This document shows positions 47,531 through 60,930 of a stretch of 64,000 nt of DNA, one piece after another (positions within the stretch are counted from its first letter, which is position 1; each line of letters starts with the position of its first letter). The translations under genes were made by a program, and so were the position numbers. The stretch covers positions 45,803,751-45,867,750 of the forward strand of contig NC_134020.1 in NCBI RefSeq assembly GCF_040712315.1, given 5' to 3'. The notes under the pieces were generated by a model, which did not search any database, had not been told where the DNA came from, and saw nothing but the letters and a program-made list of their open reading frames with translations. Origin of the DNA: Castanea sativa (Eukaryota; Streptophyta; Magnoliopsida; Fagales; Fagaceae).

Positions 47531-49887
47531 ACAAAATCTGTAATTTACTTTGATCTTCTCAAAAAAAAAACTTCATTTTTTTTTTAAAAAAATTATGACT
47601 TAATTGACTAATTTGGGAATATTTAAGAAAATTTTGTCATTTTTTAGCATTTTGTAGTTTATAGGCCCGTTTGTTTAACCAACTCAAACTCACATTTTCA
47701 TATTTTAAACAATACTTCATATCACCTATACGAATTTTAAAAAATTACAAAAATTTTATCTCAAACTACTCTACTAAACACCCTCATAGACACTTGAGCC
47801 AACCTTTAAAGGGATTTAAGCTTTTCTTAAAAATGTTTAATTATACTCATTTTTTTTTCCAAAAAAAATTATACTAATCTTTTTTAAAATTTCACAAAAT
47901 GACACTCTTCTAATTATTTTAAAATACAAATTTTCCCCTTAAAATTTATATAAATAGAACAAATAATTTCATAATCTCTTATGCATTGATTTTCTAGCAA
48001 ATGAAAAAATACTAGTAGTGGATCTATGTTCCCACTTATTACAACTTGTGAGTTCAATACCTTGGGAAATATGATATTCATAGCATTGCTCTTGTATGGA
48101 TAATGAATAAGGCACTTAGGAACATCAAGATGGCAACAAAAAGGTCATATAAGGGGGTGTCATGGTCCCTCTTTAGGGTAAGAAAAACATCATTTGAGGT
48201 ATTTTGTCATCTCTAATGAAATGATTTCAACATTAATAATTTCAAAGATTAAATAGAAATGTGTGTGAAAGAAACAGAGAGAGAGAGGTTTTTGGTGAAA
48301 TGGAATATGCACAAATAATTATAAATTATAAATAGGATATATATATATATAAATAAAATAAGCTCTATATATTAATAATTAAAAAAAATATTAATTTTTA
48401 TATACATACATTTAGAGCAGGATGGGGAAAGCAAAACCAATTCTCATCCCGTCACTTCTTTTGGGTAGCGGAATTCATTATCATCCTTAGACTCATGCAT
48501 GATTAATCAATCAAAAAATAATTATAGAAAATATTGAGATTTTGAATTTCTTGCAATTCTATAATATGTCTCTATTTTTCTATTATGATCTAATTATAAT
48601 AAATTAGGTATGTAACATATCATTCACAATAGAAGAGAATTTTATAAAACAATTAAAGATTATATCAAATTTCATATGAATCTGTATTAATGAGAACCAA
48701 ATATGTCGTCGAAGGTTGTAATAGCTTTCACTTTGAAATTTAACTTAAAATTTTACTCTGAATTGCACTATTGGTCTATTATTATTGGTTTTTTTATTGA
48801 CTATTTGTGTTGTTTGTACTATCGTATTTGATCAATCTTCATTTAATTCATCATATTGGTTAGTAGTAGACTTTTTGTTACAGCAACCACACAAACTTGG
48901 AACTGATACTTGGTCTAAAAGACCTAGGACCAAAAATTCTTTTGGTTTAGTAATCAAAATAAAATTATCCACTAGTTTCCTCATGTCACACGTTCCATAG
49001 TGACCGCTTTATCCTTGGTTATACAGTGGGGGAAACCACCCAAAAGAGACCCAAATTTCTTCAAAAAAATCTTCAAATCTGGGCTTGAAACCAACTGCAC
49101 TGCGGTTTAAGCTCATGTTGGTATCTAACAAATAGAGTATGCACCATCTATGCATCGCTGTGCAGAGCCGAGGCTCTAAAATACATTATTGGCCCGCCCT
49201 CTCAAGACAACTCTAGCAAAATTCCCAAGACACCAACTCATGACTCATGAATCCTCCAATGGCAATGGAGCCAGAGCGGGGGGCTGGTTGTCACGGGGAA
49301 AATGAGATCAAATTGATTTGTATTATGTGCAAAACGATTATCCTGATAAACTAGAGATGCAAAGCAGCATTATAAATGTATTTATGGGATCTTAGAGAGA
49401 AGATTTCACCATGGCATGGACTTGAGATAAATATTATAATAATAATAACCAAATCTTATTAGTTCTAAGCCAGTCAAAAAAGACACATCAGTTACGGAAG
49501 TAATTGAGATTATGATTTTAGGGTAAAATACAAAATTAACCTTCTAAATTTCTTCAGATTTCATTTCAATATTCTAACTTTGTTTTTATTCATTTTATTC
49601 CTCTAACTTTCAAGTTTATTCAATTAAGGCTTTTTCATCAATTTTTGTTATATGTTGTGGTCAATTTTTGTTATAAATTTTTCTTCAAATTTTTTAAATT
49701 AAAAAAATTCAATTAATGATTGAAAAATATTTTCTAAATTTCTTTCAAAACATTTTAATAAAAGTTAACAAAAAAACCTTAATTGAATAAATTTAAAACT
49801 TAGAGAACTGAAATAAAATCTGAAAAATATTAAAGAATCAGTTTTGCATTTTAGCCATGATTTTAGATAGAGTAGAATAGAAGAAAA

Positions 49888-49927
<40 letters not shown>

Positions 49928-50517
49928 AAAGCTAATTAATCTATGTTTGTTGTGTTAGTTCTAAAGCCCTGTTTGACTAGCGTTTTGCTCATGTCTAGCG
50001 TTTTTGCCTTTTTTTTTTTTTTACCAGAGCCTCTGTTCATGGTTCAATTGCATTAAGAGAAATGTACAGTACATTCAGAGTAAACAATAACCCATAAATT
50101 TTTTTTTTTTAATGTTTTCAACAATAAATTTTCAATTTTCAGCAAAATAAGCAATATACAAACACACATTAAATTAGCTTGCCAAGATAACAATTGATTC
50201 CAAGTTCAAACCACTGCTCTAAATGTTCAAGTGAAAGCAAAATCCCAAATCACGAAAAATTAAATCATAACTGATATTTAAATCAGTATAAGGTAATAAC
50301 AAATACCAGGCCAAACTCATCAATACTTTCCCCACAAAAGGACCCTACAATAACTTAAACTACTTAACATGACTAATGGTGCAGTACGGATTTTAATCAT
50401 AAACAAAAATTCTGTGTTCATAGAGGCACAAAACGAGCAAAATGTAGCTACCAGAACATAATAAGAGACACTAGTTCCTTGAACACAGAAAACTGGTATG
50501 TCGCTCACTCTTCATGT
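47531..50517. other. AT-rich spacer between SEC23-like and eS25 genes
   Basis: No gene seen. It holds an (AT)n run (49897-49923) and a candidate MITE at about 49964-50165 with ends GCCCTGTTTGACTAGCG and TATACAAACACAC plus AGCAAAATAAGC inside. The 49040-49290 stretch has TE-like, less AT-rich sequence that I could not assign. The final part before 50518 is eS25 3' UTR. Confidence 0.4.
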
Positions 50518-52468
50518 TCAAGTATTGGTGGACCTGGTGTAGATCTGCTGGCTTGCATGAGCAGCTACCAGCCTAATGGAACCTCTTGCCATCAGATCCT
50601 TAATTGCACGGCGTGCCAATGATCCATTGATCTGATAGTGGTCAAGAAAAGGAAAACAACTTCATTAGCATGCCAAAAGATATTCAATCAAACAAAAGAA
50701 CTTCTTGGATAAAGAGTAGAGGGACACACAATTCGCAAGTATTAATCAACAGATAAAATACATCTTTATGTAAATTGTTACAAGAGTGATGACCATAATA
50801 TTGCCCAAGAAAAATGTCCAATAAGGCGATAGCCAATAAATTCTTTGAAATGTGACTGGTCGTGCTATAATTAAGTTTCTTTGTTCTATATATATTTTAC
50901 TAATAGCTATGCCCTCTATGCCAGCCCTTAGTTACAAATTGAGTTCAGCATTAACAGAGAGTAGTATTAATGATAAAATATAATTCACTGTGTATTAAGT
51001 TAAATTTCAAACCAGCAAATGTGTTGGTGTTGGTCAAAACAAATCTAAGTGACAGCCAGACATTAGGGAAAAAGACAGACAACTTTCAAAAACAAATAAA
51101 TGTACATTTTGATGCTCTATGTACTCATCTTATTCATCTTGTACTCAACTAGGCATCAATAAAATATTCTTATGACTTCCATTTTCTTTCTTTATTTTAT
51201 GAGCACTTTTTAGGGTAAACAAGAATGATCCCATTACTAATAATGAAGGTGAAAGGATGTCCGTTATATTAGACTAATACCAAGTTGTCAAAACATATTA
51301 TATCATAGAGGAGGAACATGATTTGTTCAGCGAGGAACTAGGAGCAAGCAGACACTTGGAAGTGATATGGGTTCTCTATATAGTATACCCACGTCGGGTT
51401 CCCATCAAACATGTCCTAAGAGTTCAACCAGTAAAAGTGTGGGTCATCTTAAGAAGCAATGATTTTTGTCCTCCAAGTAATAATTTGCGATTGGAAAATG
51501 TCAATGACAATTATTGTAATCCAAGTAACTTCTCTTTCAAGACCAACTACACAATCATTTCTCATTCACATAACATTAAGTGTGTAACCACATAAAATAT
51601 GAAGAAACTCATACAGAAAGAAGAGTCAAGTTCAGACTATACCCTCAATCTGTCGGACAAGATGGAAGGTGTGATAAGCTTGTACTTTGGAGCTTCCACA
51701 AGGAGCTTGTCATAGGTTCCCTGATCAAACATAACCATGTTGTTCACCTTCTCCTTTTGCTTTCCCTTACTCCATTTCTGTATACATCACCAAATAGTAT
51801 TAGTATTAAAAGCCAAACCCACATTACCTATTCCTACAATCTATAATTTGAACCACCATACAAAGTTTGAAATTGAAAAATGCAAATTCTGAATCCAAAA
51901 ACATTATCAAACCTTCTTCTTCTGCTTTCCTCCACCGGATTTGGCTGGCTTCGAGGACGGAGGAGGAGCCTTTTCCTTCTTCGGTGCCTATTAGAATAAC
52001 AAAAAATAAAAAAATAAATCTTCATAGCATAAAAATCATAGTAACTCTGCACCAAATATTACATCTATTATCCCCTGTTTGGAATCTATACAAATAAATT
52101 GGTGCAAAAAAAATTAAAATGCCCAATACTTTCAATCTTGAAATTGAGACAGAGCCTAATAAGACTATTCAGCTTCATTAAATATCACAATAGATAAATC
52201 TGTGTTTGGCACTTGAGAAATAATTACAAAAAGAAAACAGAACACAGACTCTGGATTTCAATTTAAGTTCACTAATATCAGATCTAGCAAGACTAAAGAA
52301 GAAAAGCAAAACCCAGAAAGCAAAATGCAACAAAATCTCGACATATTCACTTCTCGGAAGTTCCAATATTTTCTATTGTTTTTCCTCAAACTTTCTTAGG
52401 AACCAAACAAATGCAATGAGATAGTAACGAAAGGAAGGACTTGAAGAAGATTTGTGTGAGCTTACCAT
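50518..52468 (-). CDS. RPS25: 40S ribosomal protein S25 (eS25)
   Basis: Minus-strand coding exons: 52468-52466 (ATG only), 51987-51913, 51777-51643 and 50631-50518, giving 108 aa. The protein starts [20 protein letters not shown], continues [18 protein letters not shown], then the winged-helix part ([46 protein letters not shown]) and ends YTRSTNT. Length and sequence fit plant eS25, a small-subunit protein near the 40S head that takes part in some internal initiation. All introns are GT-AG. The first intron follows the start codon directly (ATG then GTAAGC), a known layout for ribosomal protein genes. No damage seen. Confidence 0.97.
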
Positions 52469-52539
52469 GTTGCTCGAGGGTCAGAGTGGAGCAGAGGCTA
52501 CCGTTTGGTGAAGAAGAAAGTGTGAGGCTCAGAGCTTGC

Positions 52540-52585
52540 TAGGGTTTTGAAAAAGCCTAGAGCAAGGAAAGAAATACTAGGGTTT
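52540..52585 (-). promoter_or_regulatory. Two telo-box motifs upstream of eS25
   Basis: AAACCCTA on the minus strand at 52547-52540 and 52585-52578, 70-120 bp upstream of the ATG. Telo boxes near the transcription start are typical of plant ribosomal protein promoters. A site II-type TGGGCT is at 52756-52761. Confidence 0.8.
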
Positions 52586-53158
52586 GAGAAGCGAAGCTTA
52601 TTAGGGCTACTATCTCCTACGGTCATTTACACGCGATACAGTTGTTGATTGTTTGGACAACAGGTTTATCCAAAACTTGTTATGGATGGGTTTATGTTCT
52701 TGTTACGGAAATATGGCAATTTGTGAAATTTTTGGGTCTTGTTCTCTTGGACTTTTGGGCTCTTCACAGTGTATCGAGCCGGGTCAAATATGGTCCACTG
52801 TCTCTAGTTGCATTTATTGTAACCTTATAGACACAACAATTTTCACTACATTTTTCTGAATTGACAAGTTTTTATAAATTCTCAACTAAGTCCATTATTT
52901 TATTATTTATCATCCACAATTTGACACCTGGATAATTTGTAGCTATGGACTTATTTTTTATGATCAAGTTGAAGTCAAAATCACATGATTTAAATAGATG
53001 AATATTTTTTAGGCATGTGCATCAACCTACTCAATTCGCTCAAATCGTCCAACTTTTTTCGCCCGTACCAACCCATAAAGATATGATATTAATTTTTAAA
53101 CGGATTGAGTAAGTTCAACTATTAAAGCAACGGGTTGGATTAGGTGGCAACTTTAGTG

Positions 53159-53209
53159 TTTTTTTTTTTTTTTTTTTTAACCACCGATATTAAACCCCCC
53201 CCCCCCCTC

Positions 53210-53236
<27 letters not shown>
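53159..53236 (+). repeat. Compound poly-T, poly-C, (CA)n tract
   Basis: About 20 T residues, then a short unique stretch, about 12 C residues and about 15 CA units. Confidence 0.9.
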
Positions 53237-53241
<5 letters not shown>

Positions 53242-55145
53242 ACCTTTATCTCTTGACTCTTGTCAAATTTATGTGTGTGTGTGTTTTTTGTTTTTAACCT
53301 GATGATTTGATGATAGTATAGAAAATAAATGATGCTTTCCTAACATATTTGTAAGCTGACTTAAGGATATAACGGTAAGGACCAAATTGATTGCAAATTA
53401 AAATTATAATTTAAACTTATTAAAACATTGGTAATAGAAATTCATCTATGGTGTAAACTTGGAGAAATTATACAGTTCTTAGGTGGACCACGTCACTTGT
53501 CCACCATTCTACCTAAAGACTCTCACTTATTTAAAATTGTTGAGTCAGTAATCAGTTTTCGTTTTAAAAAAATTTCTAATTCAACAATTTCAAAGAGGTG
53601 AAAGTCTTTTAGTGGAATAGTAGACCACGTTACTTGTCCACCATGAGGACCTTATAATTTCTCCTAAAAATGTGTCAAACACACAAGAGAGTTAGAGAGA
53701 GAGAGGGTAAACACCATTCAGATAGGAGGTCCAAGGGGAAGGCTTTATTTGAATTCCTCGCTTCTCCAACATTTTCCATTGAGAAATCCTAAACACTAAA
53801 AGTACACCACATTTGCGTCAAAAATTTCAAACTAATGTGGCAGAAATTTTAAAACTTCAAGAAATTAAGACATCACCATTACCCAATAGGCAGTAGTTGT
53901 GTTCCTCAAATTTTGATTTGTCCCTTCATAGATAACTGGCTCTTTAAAGAGCATAGAAATCAAGGTATGGATATGGGTGAGTTACGGAGTTGTTCATCAA
54001 TGGTTTTGGTCTACAATAACCAGAGTCTGCGAGAAGAGAGTGGAATCGGTGAGAAGAGATTCAGTTTTGATCGTGGGGATTAGGCAATAAGAGATGAAGG
54101 ATTTCATCTTGGGTTCGGGTTCGAAATTTCATTTTGGGGATTTTGAATTCAATCGGGTCTGAGTTGTTTACTAGTGAGGATGGTGTTGATTATAAGTGGG
54201 TCATGTGAGACTCATGTGGGATTTTTAATAGTAGTAAAAGGTGAGGTGGAAGGGTTGACATAGAAGGATTATTTATATTTTAATTTAATTTATGCCACGT
54301 GTACATTTTGTTTGCCACCTAAGCAAATTCCGTTAGTCATCTAACGATAATGATCAAATTGATTGTGACTTGAAAATAGCAGGGACCAAATTAACCATGA
54401 CCCCAAAACGTAGGCACCAAATTGGTGTTTTCGCCAAAAAAAAAAATTTTGAAGTACTGACGTGGGCTTTTAAGAAGAATGGAGGGCTAATAAAATGCCA
54501 CATATCAAAAAGGTGTCATTGATAAGTGAATTAACGAATCCACGTGTAAGCAAAACTCAGTTCACTCCATCTCTCTCACATATACATAATCATGCATCCG
54601 TTATATGCCCAAAAGCATTAAAGGAATACCTTTCTTGAGTATCATTCTTGTCTCTCCTTTTTTTGTTCCTCTAATTTTTTCCCTCTATTTTTCCTTTTCC
54701 ATCTTTTTCCACTTTTCTGCATTCCTTTCATTGGTTTGCTGCTTCAGCTCAGACTAAGAAAGTCCAGGAATGATAACCTTCTTCTCAATCTAATTAGTTG
54801 ATTATGTAACTAAGCTCCTAGCTAGCTTAGCTAAGTCTAACGACCAGGGACGGAGTCATTCTTTGACCATTGGATTTTGGGAAATTTTATATGTGAGCTT
54901 CATTTAGTATTGTTATTTCATCTTAAGAAATAACAATAGTTCAACCTTTATATGAATAAAATGTTAAGACCATGTGTGAGTTTTATTTTATTTTATTTTT
55001 TAGATAGTGAGTTTTATCTTTTAGTTTAATTGAATAATTAATTTCATAATGAAATATAAAAGTGGATTTTCATTTTTGTTTAAACTCTAGCATCAACCGC
55101 CCTTAAAAAAAATTGACTTCAATACTGCTAACAACCTTTGTTTGT

Positions 55146-55235
55146 ATACATTTGTATAGTATACTCCTTGCGTAATTGGAGTATAGTATAGTATAGTATA
55201 GTATAGTATAGTATACTCTTATACTATACTATACA
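55146..55235. repeat. (GTATA)n pentamer array with inverted flank
   Basis: GTATA units repeat about seven times at 55180-55214, preceded by TATAGTATACTCC and followed by ATACTATACTATAC. The outer parts can pair with the array (AGTATACTCC against GGAGTATAGT) to form a hairpin. Confidence 0.85.
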
Positions 55236-56049
55236 TTGCTCTTGCATTTGAATAGTTGTAAACACGCACACATATTTCTTTTATAAGTAATAAAGATTTA
55301 TTGGGAATAAAAAAAGAGATAACTAAGTAAGTAAACTATATAAGTGATACAATCAATTACATAAATTACATAAATCTAACTAAATCAAAAGTGAAAATAA
55401 AGATTGGTTTCTCGATGCTAAAAACCAATCCATTAAGGTTCTAAAAAAAAATAACTTGAGATCTAAAATAACTTCTTCTCTCCCTCAAATCCATCTCTCT
55501 CTCTCTCTCCATCCTCTCACCGTGAAATTTGCCACTTTCCCTCAATCCATTAAGAACTTGACGTTGCAATTTCGAGTAATCTCCAGTGATCTGCATCTCT
55601 ATTCATAGGTCCAAAACCCCTTTCTTTCATATCGAATTGAATTTGTTCGTGTGTGTGTGTTTTTGTTTATTGTTAGGATTTTAGAAATATGACCTCTCCA
55701 TAAAATGTTTCTAATTAACTGTTCAAACATCATTTAGTTAGTTTTTATCTTTAAATTTCAGTTATATGTTAATAATCTGTTTGGGAGCTAAGAAAATGTG
55801 GGCAACTATAATGTGATTGGGGCTTTTTAGTTTATGAACTTAGGAAACAAGTATACTCTTGATTTTTTTTTTTTTAATTAAAGGTATATTCCTCACATTC
55901 TACTAATAGGCTCGCCATGCCGCACTGCAACATGTGCTTGATCCATATATAATTTGCCTTCTAATTTGCCATGTGTTGATTCACTGCTCTAACGGTGCAT
56001 TGAGGCAATAATCAATTATGGAATTGATTTGGTTGGTTTAAGTTTTCAA

Positions 56050-56215
56050 TTCTCCATTAGGGTAATGTTGTTGCTCATGCTTTAGCTATGAGAGCAAAGT
56101 TCTCTTCTCCTTTATAGTCTTCAGAAATTGCTAGTTTTGTACTTGCTTATTTTCCCAATTGATTTGATAAAATTTGATCGGTCTTTTTTCTATAAAAAAA
56201 AATAAAAAATCCTTT
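56050..56215 (+). mobile_element. LINE RNase H/3' tail fragment
   Basis: One frame reads GNVVAHALAMRAKFSSPL, then after a stop SSEIASFVLAYFP, like the RNase H end of plant LINEs (GNxVAHALA). It ends in an A-rich tail at 56195-56215. Short and broken. Confidence 0.6.
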
Positions 56216-58068
56216 CTCCATTAGACTTATTTAAATAAAAAAATAAAAAGTTTTCATCTCTCCATTAAATTCCATGAATAGATAAATTCTAGTTTAGGTT
56301 TGATGTTCCAGAGGTGCCTATTGAGGAAGATTAATTGACTGCCCGAAATGATAATGCCCACTGTGATTTGTTATATTTTTCCCACTATCTATGAGACTGA
56401 ATTAGCCATCATGTTTAAACTATTGAATTTTACATTCCTAATAAATATTTGCAAGATTTATTTGCACTACATCCATGTTGGATTACAAGGTTTGCTCAAG
56501 CCTATCATGCACACCCATTTATACAAGTGATTAGTATGTCCCTCAATAAAATTTTCTACATTTATTTTCCTCAACTCTTTCTATTTTTGTTTGTATTTGA
56601 GCTGTGTGGTTTTCGTTTGGATCTTTCTATGTGTTTATTGTGCTTTATACACTTTATACATTCATATCTATGCTGCCTAACAAGAAATACCCACTTGTTA
56701 ATAATAATAACAAATTACTTATTTTGTGCAGGTTTCATCATGCATCCTAAGGTTAATGAGTCATATTCTGCGGTATTAGCCTTGTGGCCAGGTATTTTTT
56801 ACCACCACCCCATCACGTATTGCATATGTAAATCTTGTTCAAATTTGTTGTTCATTTTTGGGATTCCAAGTATTTTAATTACAACTTTATGTAGTCATGA
56901 TGCATACTTTCTTTATTCTTTATAAGTTTTTTTTTTTTTTTTTTAATGTTACAGTTGATTTCAAAACAACTAATGATTCTACTTTTCTGTTATAACCACT
57001 AGTACTTGTATCTTGGACTGGAAAGCACGGGAGAGGCTAAATGGTTGCCGTACTTGTGTCGGACGCAACTGGGACGCAGGGTGCAGCTTGGATGCAATTG
57101 TATGCACATCCCACAAGATTTTTTATTTTATTTTTATAAATCTGATACGATTGAAACACAACCTTTGGAATTTCAGCCAATATTGGCTGAAATAAAAGGT
57201 TTGGCCAGCATGGCCTTTGGTTTTTATTTTTATTTTTATATAATCTGGAACAATGGAACTAATTAATTTGTAAGACTAAAAAAAATAGAGAAGAAAAAGA
57301 AGAAAGCACAAATTTATGTCTTGTACCTCTTGGTAGACAAAATTGTGGCTCCCATGTGTGTCTCTAGAACTTTTAGAGGAATTTCATTTTCTTACACTGC
57401 AAGTGACGTCTAAGACATGCCATATGGTCAGCACACCGATTCAATTGTCTAAAACGGTGAACAGTTTGAGTCCACTATCCTATACAATGACCTTAATATC
57501 CTCGAAATGAGAATTTAGTATATTAGGGACTATGCGCTTGTTCATCACAAAATCAATGGAATCTTTACAATCCCCAACAATTACCCAACAAACCAGTCAC
57601 TTACTCTTTGACTTTGGAGATCATCCAATGATTTTAAATGTGGATGGGTTAGTTGTATATGCAGGAGATTTTGGACATGTAGGGTAAATTATTGTAATAG
57701 ATTGCAAAGAATTAACAAAAATAATTTGGGTTAAATTATTGCAACGGTATCTTTATTGTAATAGATAATTGTTTCATATTTTTTTTATTACAATAGATTG
57801 TAAAATAATTGAAATCAGATCATTATAATAATATATTCATTGCAGCTTCATGTTTGTCATTGCAATAGATTATAAAATAATTGATATTTTTATTATTGCA
57901 ATGTTATATTTGTTACGATAAGCTATCTCCTTGAAATTTCTATTGCAATATATTGCAAAATAATTGGTATCAAGTTATTACAACGGTTTCTTCAATCTAA
58001 CTTATTGAATAAAAATTTTGATTTCTTCAATTTAAGTTATTGCAAAAAACTTTCTAAATCATATTATA
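56216..58068 (+). mobile_element. Left part of a CACTA-like repeat (interrupted)
   Basis: Segment 56509-56790 recurs at 63714-64000, and 57690-57866 recurs at 63543-63711. From 57660 to 58060 the words ATTGCAATAGATTG, TTGTAATAGATAA and close variants repeat many times, like CACTA subterminal repeats. The same style resumes at 62130-62319, ending TTTTGGTGTAGTG. The left terminus was not found. No transposase frame recognised. Confidence 0.45.
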
Positions 58069-58508
58069 TATAATAAAACTTGGGCTTAGACGTTGTGGTT
58101 ACGCCATGTAGCTTCACTAAATTGCAGAGATTTTATTAAATTTTTAGATTTTTAAACAAATAAAAATGAATAATATACTACCAAGACTCTAATTCATTCA
58201 TTTTTATCATTAAGTAGTTTATCTCTTAAAATAAAATAAAGAAATAAAAAGTTGTATATCGTGAATTATTGGCTCAAAGAATGAACTTGGATATTGATAA
58301 ACTTGCTCAATCCTAGCTCAAGTTGCAGAGTCCCTTTCGCATTCTCCTAAAACAAAATGGAGAGTCAGTAACGCGAAGACAAAAAATTGTAGAGCTTCAC
58401 GTAAAGATAGATATATTTGGCATTCCCTACCTAATCTCAGATCAGAATTCTGAAACTCAAACCCTTCAATCTCTTTGAGTTTGTAATACAAATAGTGCAG
58501 AACCACCT

Positions 58509-58673
58509 ATGATGTCCCAGCATCTCCCGAACGAGGTTATGTACGACATCCTGACTTGGCTACCAGTGAAATCTATGATCCGCTTCAGGTGTGTTTCCAA
58601 ATCTTGGAACTCCATATTCACCAACCCTATTTTCATTACCGCACACTTTAACTTCAACCAAGCCAAATGTTAA
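58509..58673 (+). pseudogene. F-box protein 5' fragment (54 codons)
   Basis: An ATG at 58509 (with a second at 58512) opens a 54-codon frame ending at TAA 58671-58673. Residues about 5-45 are a clear F-box: LPNEVMYDILTWLPVKS, IRFRCVSKSWNSIFTNP. F-box proteins bind SKP1 and bring substrates to SCF ubiquitin ligases, but they need a C-terminal recognition domain (kelch, FBA or LRR), absent here. The frame stops soon after the F-box in AT-rich sequence. It lies within the Helitron-like element, so capture of a gene's 5' end is the best reading. A free-standing F-box micropeptide is possible but unlikely. Confidence 0.85.
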
Positions 58674-59293
58674 TCAAATAACAGTCACAATGGTTTTCTT
58701 CTATATACATATAAGATTTCATATAATATCAAAGAATTGCGTACCGTTTTTTATAAAGTATTTTAAAAAAAAAAAAACTAATATGTAAGTAACCTAAACT
58801 TCTTGATTAGGTAACTTCAAGGAGTTTAGAGTATTTGATTTTTACTTGGACTCCTTTTCTAGGTGGAGTATGTATATATATATATATATATACACACACC
58901 GTTAGTTGGTGTAGTTTTTCATTCTCCAACTTATTGTACAGTTTTATTATTTAGGCTTCCATTTTTCTACCCACAATCATGTAGGTATGTATTTTTTACT
59001 CTATTTTTTTATTATTATAATCAATTAAATACATTTTATGTATTTGTTGCCTTTTGTTTAAGCTAATTTCCTTATGTTTTTCTTTTTTTGAGGGAGTAAT
59101 TTCCTTATGTTTGATCTAATTCATATGTTAATGGTTTGATCCAATTTAATTATTTTGTTGTCCGATATATATGTAAGTTGTCGTAGTAAATTCCAATCAT
59201 AGACTATTAAATTTACATACAATTTTGCAATCTATATGGTACTTTGTTTTTTTTAACTCTATTTAATTTTCTTCTTGATTTTTTTTTCTTCAG

Positions 59294-59328
59294 GTTTGTC
59301 AAAAAAGATTTCAAGCATCCTAAGAAAG
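59294..59328 (+). pseudogene. Exon-like captured piece, copy 1
   Basis: It follows an acceptor-like TTTCTTCAG and reads FVKKDFKHPKK before a donor-like AAAG/GTTTGT. A close copy is at 61666-61708. Family not recognised. Confidence 0.45.
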
Positions 59329-60295
59329 GTTTGTAATCTAGATGTAGAACTTTGCAATTTTTTTATTTATTAAAACAAAGGTTTTATTCCTCGAATAGTT
59401 CTATCTTTAAAAAGTGGCCAATTTTAATGTTACTTTGTCTAAAGATTTTAATCATTAATATTATTGTTAACAATACTACAAATCACATATGCGAATAGTT
59501 TAATACATGTAACTACAAATGATATTATAGCACAATTGGTATCTTATAAGATAATTTTGTATTAAGATGCTATCATTTTATATTTGATAGTTGTTATACC
59601 AATGCAATTTATTCCTTTCGTTATAAAAATTACTTATTTGGTTATAATAATTATATATATTCTACAAGTTTTAACTTAAAACTGTGCAACGTGCTAGTTT
59701 CACTAAATTGCAAAAAAATTATTAAATTTTTAGATTTTTACATAACTAAAAAGGAATAGTATACTACTAGGACTCTAATTCATTCTTATCATTAAATAAA
59801 ATTAGATTAACATTATTTTTTATTTGTTAGGATATATTTCTTAAATTAAGGGATAATATTTAACATACAAAAATTTAATTTACTAAATTTTCAAATTTTT
59901 AATTCTACTATAAATCTATCCCAAGAAACAGTATATATCTTCGTTAATTTGATAATCTCTATCTATCCCAAAATACAAATCTATCAGAATTACTTATAGC
60001 TATCAACCACGTTCTCTTTCTCTCTTTTTAAAATTTTTTTTTTATATATTCTACGTTATGTTGAATCATTTTTTTTCTTCATTCTATTTATATGACCTTT
60101 CTTTAATTCCAATTTTTATGGGATAAAAACAAACACATTGATTAGATATTTTTAATTGCAATAAGATTTAAATGGATTGTATTTCAAATGGAACTCTACC
60201 AATATATATAACCTTTCATATCCTTTTAGGAGTGACGCTTACTTTAATATGTGAATGCTTAAATCCCATAACAATGCAGGTGTACAATCTTTTTA

Positions 60296-60335
<40 letters not shown>
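60296..60335 (+). repeat. (TTA)n microsatellite
   Basis: About 13 TTA units inside the Helitron-like element. The Leu-rich frame over it is an artefact. Confidence 0.93.
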
Positions 60336-60863
60336 TTCTTTGGTGTTACTATTGGTTTTTTGTCTTCATGTGATTTTAATTAATGAATTCAAAACATTGT
60401 CAAGTTTTTGAAGGCTCCTTTGTTTTTGTTTTTTTTTTTTATTAAATTGATTAGCTTTTGTGTATTGGTTGCCTTTTGTTTAAACTAATTTTCTTAGCTT
60501 TGATCTAATTTATATGCTTAGGGTCTTAGAATTAATAATTAAATATGGTTAGAACTAATAGATTAATTTTAACAATTTTCTTATTTGATTTTTATATTAC
60601 ATCAAATTATCAAGATGTTCTACACGTGTATTCTTGAATTATCAATTTTAATTTTAATTTACAATATTATCAAGATTGTATTAATTTTAGATTTATCAAT
60701 TGTTTAGTACATTTTTAAAAAAATAATTGTCAATTTAAAATTCAATTTGGAATTATCAATTTAATTTAGTTTTAGAAAGAAATCATACCCCTTATTTTAG
60801 TGAGATAATTATTTATACTTGATAATTTTTTCTTTTATCTTTATTGAATCTTTAACTTTTTAG

Positions 60864-60930
60864 GTAGCTTTTGTTAGCGTTACATTGATTCTTCATCTCA
60901 AGATGAGGCTTCCATTGCTACTATGGATAG
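60864..60930 (+). pseudogene. Exon-like captured piece joined in phase to the piece at 61666
   Basis: It follows a TTTTTAG acceptor and ends at ATGGATAG/GTACGT. One frame reads RYIDSSSQDEASIATMD after a stop. The last two bases (AG) plus the first base at 61666 complete an Arg codon, giving MDRFVIKDFKHPKKCV. Phase agreement across a normal GT-AG intron supports a captured, once-spliced gene. Family not recognised. Confidence 0.45.

Larger units (their letters stand above)
52620..56049. other. Transposon-rich spacer
   Basis: No host gene seen. It contains a poly-T/poly-C/(CA)n tract at 53159-53236. GGACCAAATTGATTG-type phrases at about 53380 and again near 54355-54420 suggest a decayed element of about 1 kb. 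A CT microsatellite is at 55494-55508. Ends could not be fixed. Confidence 0.4.

Noticed and set aside
52843..52860. CACTACATTTTT as the missing left terminus of the CACTA-like element
   Set aside because: The subterminal TTGCAATAG words do not follow it and its 3-bp flank does not match ATA at 62320.
55494..55660. CT-rich leader-like sequence followed by GTGTGTGTGT as a possible gene start
   Set aside because: No ATG-led frame of useful length and no TATA at the right distance.
56348..56925. 60- and 158-codon hydrophobic plus-strand frames, with a relative at 63710
   Set aside because: Both lie in a dispersed AT-rich repeat; Phe/Leu/Ile content follows base composition and the frames do not show domain signatures.
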